Assembly (NCBI GenBank): GCA_031283515.1
Contig: JAITBS010000451.1
Location: 1-9,195 of the forward strand
Length of the DNA: 9,195 bases
Reading direction: 5' to 3'
From: Planctomycetaceae bacterium
GTDB lineage: Bacteria; Planctomycetota; Planctomycetia; Pirellulales; Thermoguttaceae
Translations under genes and position numbers: made by a program
The notes under the pieces: generated by a model
Databases searched by the model: none
What the model was told of the DNA's origin: nothing
What the model saw: the letters and a program-made list of their open reading frames with translations, nothing else
In this document: piece after piece, positions 1-5,767 of the stretch
Position numbering within the stretch: the stretch's first letter is position 1
Layout: every line of letters starts with the position of its first letter

Positions 1-1
1 A

Positions 2-1663
2 ACGGGAATTTTGGAATTTTCCGAAACAAAAAATCTTGGAAACGGACAAATCATTTTTGAAGGCGGAACGTTACGGAATTTACAAGTTGTCGATGATTTT
101 TCTGTTCCGATGACGACGGAAAACGGTTCGTCCTTTCTTCTGGACACACCTCACGATTTAACGATCACTTCACGCCTTAACGGTAGCGGCGGATTAACCA
201 AAACCGGTTCGGGAATTTTGACATTAACCGAAAAAAACGATTATTGGGGTGAAACACAAATCAAAGAAGGAACATTCAAAGTTGACGGAGAATTAACACG
301 GTCAAAAGTAACAATTTATTCCGATGCGGTTTTGACGGGTTCGGGAATTATCAATAACGATGTGAATTTCAAATCGGGTGCGATTTATCAATGGAACTTT
401 GACATTCGCGAAGAAGATTCGCCTTATTTGAATATCAGAGGAGCGGTTAATTTATCCGGTGCGATTTTCCAACCTGTTACGGCACAAGACGCTGCACAAG
501 AACATTATCCCGATATGATTGACGGTTGGACGGTTTTGCGTTACGGAATGCTCGAAGACAACACCGGTTTTGCATCTATTGACAATGAGTTAAGCCCATT
601 CTATGATTTTACGCTTGATTATTCCACACCCAACCGTGTCAATGTAATTGGTTATCATCGGCGTGACCCGCGACCGCTTAGCGATTCTGTGGCAATGGGA
701 ATTGTTTTAGCGCAACGAAAAGTTTCCCGACGTACATTTGAACAGATTGATAATGAACTTCAAAACGGACGTTATCTCGGTCTTCGGTCAATCTCTCTCC
801 AACGTCAAAATCAAATTCGGGGACAGTCTTCGTCATCGGTTCGCCATATTTGGGGCAATTTTTACGGACGCACTTCGGAATTTGAAAGCAGTTATCACAC
901 GAATGATTCATGGCATCTTAATTCATTTGGTCTTCAGGTGGGTTATTCATTCTTGTCGGCGAATTGGTTATCGTTTGGAGTTACCGCTGGAGTGGAGATT
1001 CCTCAATTGAAAAACGGACGCGATAAAATTGATGCTTCCGATGGTTTTCTTGGCTTGTATTTTGGTAAAAGAATTTACGGATTATGGGAACTGAAAGGTT
1101 ATCTCGGCGGCGGTACTCAAAATTACACGTCCTATCGTAACGATACTAAATACACTTATCGTGCAAAATATCGCGGCGATTCCTTTGAAACAAATATTGA
1201 ATTAGGGCGGCCGATTTTGTTTGGTACGTATCTGGTTCGCCCTCATGTCGGATTTGATCTTGAATATGTCGGTCAACAGGGTGCCGTCGAAAACAAAGTG
1301 TCCAGTGAATACCGTACCTATTCAAACGCATCGCTGACACAACTCTATTTTCGTGTCGGAATTGATGTTGAAAAACGTTTGCCGTTGGGTGAAGTTTTTC
1401 TGGGAATTGATTACGCAAACTTGATTGGCGGTCAATCGTTACCAAGTGTCAAGGTTTATTATCCGGCTGTGAAAAGCGGAACAACTGTTTATGGAACAAC
1501 ATTAGGACAAAATATTGTTTCGATTCGCGGCGGCGGAAATTATTATCTGAACGAAACTCGGAACAAATCACTTTTCATGAATTTGACAGGCGATATCTTT
1601 GCCGACCGAGCCGGCGGTCAATGCGGATTTACGGCAACTTTTGGTTACGATTATCGATTCTGA
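2..1663 (+). CDS. Autotransporter with strand-repeat motif and C-terminal beta-barrel (5' truncated by window)
   Basis: The frame is open through the left edge, so the N-terminus, signal peptide and most of the passenger are missing. Residues are numbered from the TTG at 11. About residues 57-92 match the autotransporter-associated beta-strand repeat (PATR, TIGR02601/PF12951 type): Gly-rich GGLTKTGSGILTL followed by GETQIKEGTFKVDG. A beta-helical stretch follows to about 215. Residues from about 275 to 550 look like an autotransporter beta-barrel, with alternating aromatic/polar strands (IWGNFYGRT, SFGLQVGYSF, GFLGLYFGKR), ending in the terminal strand FGYDYRF. A final Phe is the usual outer-membrane-protein C-terminal signal. 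By family, the barrel inserts in the outer membrane and displays or secretes the passenger; the passenger's role cannot be told. It ends in TGA followed by a 323-bp gap, so it is probably the last gene of its transcript. Family call is firm, function unknown. Confidence 0.82.
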   Translation, partial: TGILEFSETKNLGNGQIIFEGGTLRNLQVVDDFSVPMTTENGSSFLLDTPHDLTITSRLNGSGGLTKTGSGILTLTEKNDYWGETQIKEGTFKVDGELTRSKVTIYSDAVLTGSGIINNDVNFKSGAIYQWNFDIREEDSPYLNIRGAVNLSGAIFQPVTAQDAAQEHYPDMIDGWTVLRYGMLEDNTGFASIDNELSPFYDFTLDYSTPNRVNVIGYHRRDPRPLSDSVAMGIVLAQRKVSRRTFEQIDNELQNGRYLGLRSISLQRQNQIRGQSSSSVRHIWGNFYGRTSEFESSYHTNDSWHLNSFGLQVGYSFLSANWLSFGVTAGVEIPQLKNGRDKIDASDGFLGLYFGKRIYGLWELKGYLGGGTQNYTSYRNDTKYTYRAKYRGDSFETNIELGRPILFGTYLVRPHVGFDLEYVGQQGAVENKVSSEYRTYSNASLTQLYFRVGIDVEKRLPLGEVFLGIDYANLIGGQSLPSVKVYYPAVKSGTTVYGTTLGQNIVSIRGGGNYYLNETRNKSLFMNLTGDIFADRAGGQCGFTATFGYDYRF

Positions 1664-1781
1664 TATTTTTCGCCTTTGCGGAAATTCCTGTTTTCCTGCT
1701 TACAAACGATTCATAATTCCTTTGTTTTATGACTTTGTTGAAGACGGTGGAATAAACTGTTGACCGGCGTATTACGGCAAG

Positions 1782-1810
1782 TTGAAATCCGCACCATAAT
1801 ACAATATAAT
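1782..1810 (+). promoter_or_regulatory. Putative sigma70-type promoter for trxB
   Basis: TTGAAA at 1782-1787 and a perfect TATAAT at 1805-1810 are separated by 17 bp, the ideal spacing. Transcription would start near 1817, leaving a leader of about 170 nt before the trxB ATG. A second possible -35 (TTGACC at 1760) lacks a matching -10. The prediction rests on sequence match only, and promoter consensus in this phylum is less well characterised than in Proteobacteria. Confidence 0.45.
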
Positions 1811-1819
1811 AAAATTGGT

Positions 1820-1844
1820 AGTTATACTTTCGTCAGTCATAACT
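1820..1844 (+). promoter_or_regulatory. Imperfect dyad at the start of the trxB leader
   Basis: AGTTATACT at 1820-1828 is complementary to AGTCATAACT at 1835-1844, apart from one bulged C, with a 6-nt TTCGTC loop. It lies a few bases after the expected transcription start of the promoter at 1782-1810. It could be an operator or a 5' mRNA hairpin. There is no T run after it, so it does not look like an intrinsic terminator. No known regulator motif was recognised. Confidence 0.3.
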
Positions 1845-1986
1845 TTAATGTTTCAATTTTTTACAACTGTTTACTGTGTGATTTGGGGTTTGTGTTGCAT
1901 GTGATTAATTGTGCTTGGGGCATTCACAATTTACGAACTGCAATTTACGAATTACGAACCACAAAATAACTCCTCTCTTTAAAATC

Positions 1987-3036
1987 ATGGAAAAAACAAT
2001 TATTATCGGAAGCGGTCCTGCTGGTTGGACAGCGGCCATTTATGCTGCTCGTGCTTCGCTTTCGCCGCTTCTCATTGAAGGAGCGGTGACTCAGGAAAAT
2101 CAAGAGAAAAACCGTCTTCCGATGGGGCAACTTGCCTTGACAACAGAAGTCGAAAATTTTCCGGGTTTTCCGCCGGGTGATCTTAGTGGTTATATTGATT
2201 CGGCGATTCCCAAAGGGCGAAAAAGTATGTTGCCGCCGCGCAGTAACGAATTGACCGGTATTACCGGAGCCGAACTTGTTGAGTTGATTCGTACTCAATC
2301 TATTCTCTTCGGAACTCGGGTTGTCAGTGACGATATTGTCGATGTCGATTTTTCCCGATTACCGTACAAATTGATTGGTTCAAACGGCAATATTTATGAA
2401 ACTCAAACGGTTATTATTGCAACAGGTGCTTCTGCCAATTATCTTGGTCTTGAATCTGAAAACCGTTTCAAGAATCGCGGATTGAGTGCTTGTGCGGTTT
2501 GTGATGGGGCATTGCCGCGTTTCCGTAACAAACCGCTTGCGGTTGTCGGCGGCGGTGATGCTGCGGTTGAGGAAGCGGAATATCTCACCAAATTTACTTC
2601 GAACGTTTATTTGATTCACCGCCGCGACCAATTACGCGCATCAAAAATTGTTGCCAAGCGTGCAATGGAACATCCGGCAATCAAAATTTTGTGGAACCGT
2701 ATTCCCGAAGAAATTTTGGGAAATGATAAAGAAGGTGTTACAGGAATATTACTCAAAAGTACCATTGATGAGCCTGTTACGGAATTGGCGGTTTCCGGTT
2801 TATTTGTTGCCATCGGACACACGCCCAATACGGAATTTTTGAAAGGAAAACTTACTTTAACTGAAAAAGGTTTTATCGTCAGACCGATTCCGTTTCGAAC
2901 CAACACGAGTGTGCCGGGAGTATTCACTGCCGGCGATGTTGCCGACGATTATTACCGTCAGGCAATTTCGGCAGCAGGTTCTGGTTGTATGGCAGCATTG
3001 GACGCCGAACGTTATCTGGCATCGCTCAATCTGTAA
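1987..3036 (+). CDS. trxB: Thioredoxin reductase (NADPH-dependent)
   Basis: This 349-aa cytosolic flavoenzyme transfers electrons from NADPH through FAD and a redox-active disulfide to thioredoxin. Visible motifs in order are the FAD-binding GSGPAG (residues 8-13), TEVENFPGF (53-61), ATGASANYLGLE (145-156), the active-site CAVC (169-172) followed by DG, the NADPH-binding GGGDAAVEEAEYL (188-200), HRRD (211-214), FVAIGHTPNT (273-282) and the C-terminal FAD motif TAGD (314-317) with RQAISAAGSGCMAALDAERYL. The start is the ATG at 1987, which puts the first beta strand (KTIIIGSG) at the N-terminus as in homologues. The frame stays open further upstream to 1909, but those codons encode nothing family-like. 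No Shine-Dalgarno is visible. The protein is about 30 residues longer than the E. coli enzyme, mostly from an insertion around residues 61-94 after the VENFPG motif. It stands alone, with no thioredoxin gene nearby, and is likely driven by the promoter at 1782-1810. Confidence 0.96.
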   Translation: MEKTIIIGSGPAGWTAAIYAARASLSPLLIEGAVTQENQEKNRLPMGQLALTTEVENFPGFPPGDLSGYIDSAIPKGRKSMLPPRSNELTGITGAELVELIRTQSILFGTRVVSDDIVDVDFSRLPYKLIGSNGNIYETQTVIIATGASANYLGLESENRFKNRGLSACAVCDGALPRFRNKPLAVVGGGDAAVEEAEYLTKFTSNVYLIHRRDQLRASKIVAKRAMEHPAIKILWNRIPEEILGNDKEGVTGILLKSTIDEPVTELAVSGLFVAIGHTPNTEFLKGKLTLTEKGFIVRPIPFRTNTSVPGVFTAGDVADDYYRQAISAAGSGCMAALDAERYLASLNL

Positions 3037-3084
3037 CGAATTTCTTTTATCAACAGTGTCCGTAGAGAATGCAAATATTTAGTC

Positions 3085-3110
3085 CGCAGATTACGCAGAT
3101 AGTCGCAGAA
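3085..3110 (+). repeat. Three CGCAGA units, period 9-10 bp
   Basis: CGCAGAT occurs at 3085-3091 and 3094-3100, and CGCAGAA at 3104-3110. Short degenerate intergenic repeats of the type CGCAGATTACGCAGAT are, as I recall, scattered in many environmental bacterial genomes; their role is unknown. Too few units and too degenerate for a CRISPR array. Confidence 0.5.
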
Positions 3111-3119
3111 TTTTAGTCT

Positions 3120-3151
3120 GTGTAATATATGTGTAATATATGTGTAATATA
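3120..3151 (+). repeat. 11-bp tandem repeat, about three units (GTGTAATATAT)
   Basis: GTGTAATATAT is present at 3120-3130 and 3131-3141, and a third copy, with its last base changed, runs from 3142. The tract is AT-rich and immediately follows the CGCAGA units. A period near one helical turn puts the AT steps in phase and could give bent or easily melted DNA; that is inference. Confidence 0.7.
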
Positions 3152-3215
3152 ATTGCACAAATGATATCAACAAGCAATATTGTATTAGGGAACTTCTAAA
3201 AACTCGTTTTTTATT

Positions 3216-3518
3216 AACCACAGAGAATACAGAGTTCACAGAGAGAATATTTTAAAAATTGTAATCTATCAATGAAATATTCGTCAATTTGTTTACCAAT
3301 GGACTCCAAAGGTAAACTTGACCCTGTTGACGGACGGAAATGAAAAACCAATCGCATAAAACATAAATAACAAAAACAACCGTGGCGACCTACCTTTCAG
3401 TTGCCTACCTTGTAATTTCCAACTGTAAACAAATTCAAAAATATTCCACTGATAGATTACAATTATGTTTTTGATTCAAATTAACATGTTCTCTGCGTTC
3501 TCAGTGTCCTCTGTGGTT
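3216..3518. repeat. Two inverted copies of an intergenic repeat (MITE-like or cruciform-forming)
   Basis: The core left arm (3258-3296, starting ATTGTAATCTATCA and ending AATTTGTTTAC) matches the reverse complement of the right arm (3425-3463) at about 35 of 39 positions. Outside the core, AACCACAGAG at 3216-3225 is mirrored by CTCTGTGGTT at 3509-3518; both sit in purine-rich CACAGAGAATACAGAG-like runs. The outer parts differ in length (the right copy is longer). The 128 bp between the core arms contain no gene. No clear target-site duplication was found at the outer ends, so mobility is unproven. It could be a small non-autonomous element or two independent inverted copies of a shorter repeat. 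Confidence 0.7.
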
Positions 3519-3539
3519 TGAAATTAAGTAATTCGGCAA

Positions 3540-3592
3540 CATTTTTTGGAGACACTTTTTTTTTTTTTGAACACACTTTTTTTGGAAAGACA
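3540..3592 (+). repeat. Duplicated T-tract segment just upstream of the permease start
   Basis: CATTTTTTGGAGACA (3540-3554) and CACTTTTTTTGGAAAGACA (3574-3592) are near-identical copies flanking a run of 13 T (3556-3568). The second copy carries the GGAAAG that probably serves as ribosome binding site for the ATG at 3596; the first carries a GGAGAC decoy. Long T runs are prone to slippage, so the spacer length may vary between cells. Confidence 0.55.
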
Positions 3593-3595
3593 ACA

Positions 3596-4897
3596 ATGGA
3601 AGTATCTGCATTGGGGGCGATTTTGGGTCTTTTTGTTGCGATTATTTTGATTGTGTTCCGTGTTTTGCCGACATACAGTCTTATTGCTGGGGCGTTTATT
3701 GGCGGTTTACTTGGCGGAGCCGACCCTCAAACGACAATCAAAATGATGATTAGCGGAGCACAAGGTATGGTTCCGGCTACAATGCGAATTGTAACAGCCG
3801 GTATTCTTGTTGGTATTTTGATTGAAAGCGGTGCAACATCACGAATTGCGGAAACAATTATTAAATGGTTCGGTTCGCAACAAGCCTTGTTATCGTTGGC
3901 GATGGCGACGATGTTTTTAACAGCGTTTGGTGTTTTTGTTGATATTGCTGTTTTGACGGTGGCACCGATAGCATTAGCGGTGGCGCGGGAAGCCGGTTAT
4001 TCACGGTTTGCTGTTTTGTTTGCGATGATTGGCGGCGGGAAAGCTGGAAACATTATTTCACCCAATCCCAATACAATTGCAGCAGCAGAAAAATTCAATC
4101 TCGAATTGCCGACTCTTATGGCTGCCAATCTTGTTCCGGCAATAATCGGATTTATCGCAACAATTATAATTGCCAATCAAATACGCCGGTTTCAACGGCA
4201 ACCGGTTAGTAATTTCCATGAAGAGAAGGACAAGGATTTAAACGTTTCAGAATTAAAAACGGAATTACCGTCTTTTGGAACGGCAATACTGGGTCCTGTA
4301 ACGGCAATTTTATTGTTGGCACTTCGACCTGTTTCGGAAATATTCCATTGGCATCTTTTCCAATTTGATCCCATGATTGCGTTACCGATTGGCGGGGTTG
4401 TTGGTTGCTTGGCGATGCGGAAGAGCCGGTTGTTGGGGCATTACATGACGGCGGGACTCAACCGAATGTCCGGTGTTGCCATTTTATTGCTTGCCACCGG
4501 AACGATTGCAGGAATTATCAGCGGATCAACATTAACACATGTTTTTCAGAATTTTTTAGCAACAACCGGTTTACCGGGTTTCATGCTTGCACCGATTTCG
4601 GGAATATTGATGAGTGGAGCAACCGCCTCAACAACCGCCGGAACAGCAGTTGCCTCTTCCACATTTCACGACACGTTAATTATAACATTAGGAGTTACAC
4701 CGTTAGCAGCTGCGGCAATGATTCATGCGGGAGCAACTGTTTTGGATCATTTACCACACGGTTCGTTTTTTCATGTTACGGGCGGTTCGGTTGGTATGAC
4801 ACTTAGTGAACGGCTTCGAATGATCCCTTTAGAAACTGTTATCGGACTTATTCTTGTTACTGTTTCAACATTGATTCACGGTTTTTTATTCCATTAA
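3596..4897 (+). CDS. GntP-family permease (gluconate:H+ symporter family)
   Basis: This 433-aa protein is made almost entirely of hydrophobic helices, about 11-12, split by a charged cytoplasmic-type loop at residues 198-225. Family-like features are AFGVFVDIAVLTVAPIALAVA (about 110-130, the GntP GVFVD motif), a SPNPNTIAAAE segment (155-165) where GntP proteins have a PPHPGP-type motif, a Gly/Ala/Thr-rich re-entrant-like stretch GATASTTAGTAVAS (341-354), and a C-terminal LPHGSFFHVTGGSVGMTLSER block (386-406) ending in ETVIGLIL. Length fits the family (about 440). By family it imports a sugar acid or similar small organic acid with protons; the altered PPHPGP equivalent makes the substrate uncertain. 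The ATG at 3596 was chosen because GGAAAG precedes it by 6-7 bases and the first helix follows at once. A TTG at 3518 in frame would add 26 residues encoded by the T tracts and is unlikely. Confidence 0.8.
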   Translation: MEVSALGAILGLFVAIILIVFRVLPTYSLIAGAFIGGLLGGADPQTTIKMMISGAQGMVPATMRIVTAGILVGILIESGATSRIAETIIKWFGSQQALLSLAMATMFLTAFGVFVDIAVLTVAPIALAVAREAGYSRFAVLFAMIGGGKAGNIISPNPNTIAAAEKFNLELPTLMAANLVPAIIGFIATIIIANQIRRFQRQPVSNFHEEKDKDLNVSELKTELPSFGTAILGPVTAILLLALRPVSEIFHWHLFQFDPMIALPIGGVVGCLAMRKSRLLGHYMTAGLNRMSGVAILLLATGTIAGIISGSTLTHVFQNFLATTGLPGFMLAPISGILMSGATASTTAGTAVASSTFHDTLIITLGVTPLAAAAMIHAGATVLDHLPHGSFFHVTGGSVGMTLSERLRMIPLETVIGLILVTVSTLIHGFLFH

Positions 4898-4941
4898 TAC
4901 CGCAATATTTTTCTGTAACTTTTATGGAATAAGAATGGAAT
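4886..4941 (+). other. Inverted repeat with two alternative right arms at the permease gene end
   Basis: TTATTCCAT (4886-4894), overlapping the last codons, is perfectly complementary to ATGGAATAA (4924-4932). The overlapping ATTCCATT (4888-4895) is also perfectly complementary to AATGGAAT (4934-4941). The loop is about 29-38 nt and no T run follows, so this is at best a weak mRNA 3' structure rather than a standard intrinsic terminator. Confidence 0.3.
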
Positions 4942-4998
4942 TTAAAGTGTAAAAATATCGTGTCGGAAAATAAACAAATTTAACAGAATTGAATTACC

Positions 4999-5667
4999 GT
5001 GTATTTTGAAATACTTGTGGAAGACGCTTCCGGTAAATTGTTGTTAGAACATCTTGTTCCCAAAATTTTGGGTCCCAAAGGTAAACCAAACAAATATCGG
5101 ATTATCAATATTCAGGAACTAAAGCATCGGGTAATGGCAAAGATGCCGCGTCATCTTGCCAGGACGTTACCTTGGGATACAATTTTGTTTCAGACATTAA
5201 GAATTCAATTGAGAGCGTATGGGAAATCATTATCGCACAAAAATGGTATTGTGATTATTGTGGTTGATCTTGATTACCGTGATTTCAATGCATTCTATAA
5301 TCAGTTGGAATCTCTTTTTTCTATGAGTAATTTGGTTCTGGTTGGTGGGGTGCGATTGGCTATTGAGGAAATTGAAGCGTGGCTTCTTGGTGATCCGGTT
5401 GCGGTTCGTCGTGCGTATCCGTTTGTCAATGAATTTGTTTTGAAGAGTTACCAACAAGATTCAATCTGCGGAACATGGGAATACATGGCGGATGCGATTT
5501 TTCACGGCGGTTCAGAACGTTTAGCGGAAATCGGTTATCCTCAAATTGGACGCGAAAAATGTCAGTGGGCTGATAACATCGGGCAATACATGACAGTTGA
5601 TAGCAACCAATCGCCTAGTTTTCAGGCATTCCGTGATTTATTGAGACAATTTATTGCTCGCGATTAA
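4999..5667 (+). CDS. DUF4276-like, TOPRIM-type protein, no partner ATPase beside it
   Basis: This is a 222-aa soluble protein with no signal peptide or membrane helix. The pattern fits the DUF4276/TOPRIM-like group: a first strand ending in a conserved acid (YFEILVED, E8), a hydrophobic strand ending in DxD (IVIIVVDLD, D90 and D92), and RLAIEEIEAWLLGD (119-132), which resembles the EEFEAWLLAD-type signature of DUF4276. TOPRIM acids of this kind bind metal and act in phosphodiester cleavage in the wider superfamily, so nuclease activity is an inference. The start is the GTG at 4999: an in-frame TGA at 4990-4992 rules out anything longer except a rare ATT, and there is no Shine-Dalgarno. It lies 101 bp after the permease gene on the same strand and may be read through from it. 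Related families are, as I recall, often next to an AAA/SMC-like ATPase gene; none is present on either side here. Confidence 0.6.
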   Translation: MYFEILVEDASGKLLLEHLVPKILGPKGKPNKYRIINIQELKHRVMAKMPRHLARTLPWDTILFQTLRIQLRAYGKSLSHKNGIVIIVVDLDYRDFNAFYNQLESLFSMSNLVLVGGVRLAIEEIEAWLLGDPVAVRRAYPFVNEFVLKSYQQDSICGTWEYMADAIFHGGSERLAEIGYPQIGREKCQWADNIGQYMTVDSNQSPSFQAFRDLLRQFIARD

Positions 5668-5693
5668 TTGTTGCTTTATTTCTTGAATGCTTA

Positions 5694-5716
5694 CAAAAAT
5701 TCCACTGAAATATTAC
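5694..5716 (-). repeat. Third, partial copy of the intergenic repeat
   Basis: Read on the minus strand, GTAATATTTCAGTGGAATTTTTG resembles the core of the right-hand repeat copy at 3437-3460 (GTAATCTATCAGTGGAATATTTTTG), with about three substitutions and one 2-base gap. It sits in the gap between the convergent genes ending at 5667 and 5768. Only this core is preserved; the CACAGAG ends are absent. Confidence 0.45.
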
Positions 5717-5731
5717 GTTATTTTGTTGTTC

Positions 5732-5755
5732 ATTGTTATTGTTATTGTTATTGTT
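5732..5755 (+). repeat. Four ATTGTT hexamers between convergent genes
   Basis: ATTGTT is repeated four times without interruption at 5732-5755, in the 100-bp gap between two converging genes. It is a simple-sequence tract. No GC-rich hairpin followed by a T run was found in this gap, so transcription termination here is not explained by a standard intrinsic terminator on either strand. Confidence 0.75.
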
Positions 5756-5767
5756 AATCTGACTTAC

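Larger units (their letters stand above)
1664..1986. other. Intergenic region between the autotransporter gene and trxB
   Basis: This 323-bp stretch has no convincing gene. A 69-codon frame at 1760-1969 has no recognisable motif and no ribosome binding site. The region contains a sigma70-like promoter (1782-1810), an imperfect dyad just after the expected transcription start (1820-1844), and three copies of TTACGAA at 1931, 1945 and 1952 close to the trxB start. Only a weak stem (CGC/GCG around 1669-1678) follows the autotransporter stop, and it is not strong enough to call a terminator. Confidence 0.6.
3037..3595. other. Long non-coding region between trxB and the permease gene
   Basis: These 559 bp hold no credible gene on either strand. 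Short frames, such as one on the minus strand at 3012-3239, run through repeats and have no family resemblance. The stretch carries three CGCAGA-type units (3085-3110), an 11-bp tandem repeat (3120-3151), an inverted pair of repeat copies (3216-3518) and a duplicated T-tract segment (3540-3592). No convincing terminator for trxB or promoter for the permease gene could be picked out. Confidence 0.7.

Noticed and set aside
1666..1684. Intrinsic terminator after the autotransporter gene
   Set aside because: The stem is only three GC pairs with a bulged AT extension and has no T run after it on the plus strand.
1760..1969. Possible 69-residue protein before trxB
   Set aside because: No ribosome binding site and no motif; it overlaps the promoter and the repeats.
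1909..1986. Upstream TTG extension of thioredoxin reductase
   Set aside because: The added 26 residues are encoded by the TTACGAA repeats, have no family match, and would displace the first FAD-binding strand from the N-terminus.
3085..3151. CRISPR-like array
   Set aside because: Units are only 7-11 bp, contiguous or nearly so, without spacers, and no cas gene is present.
3012..3239. Minus-strand small frame overlapping the trxB end
   Set aside because: It runs through short-period repeats and the 3' end of trxB and shows no domain or initiation signal.
3216..3518. Complete insertion sequence
   Set aside because: No transposase frame lies between the inverted arms and no target duplication could be seen.
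3518..3595. Upstream TTG start of the permease
   Set aside because: The extra residues are Phe-rich translation of T tracts and begin at the edge of the inverted repeat; the ATG at 3596 has a ribosome-binding-like GGAAAG.
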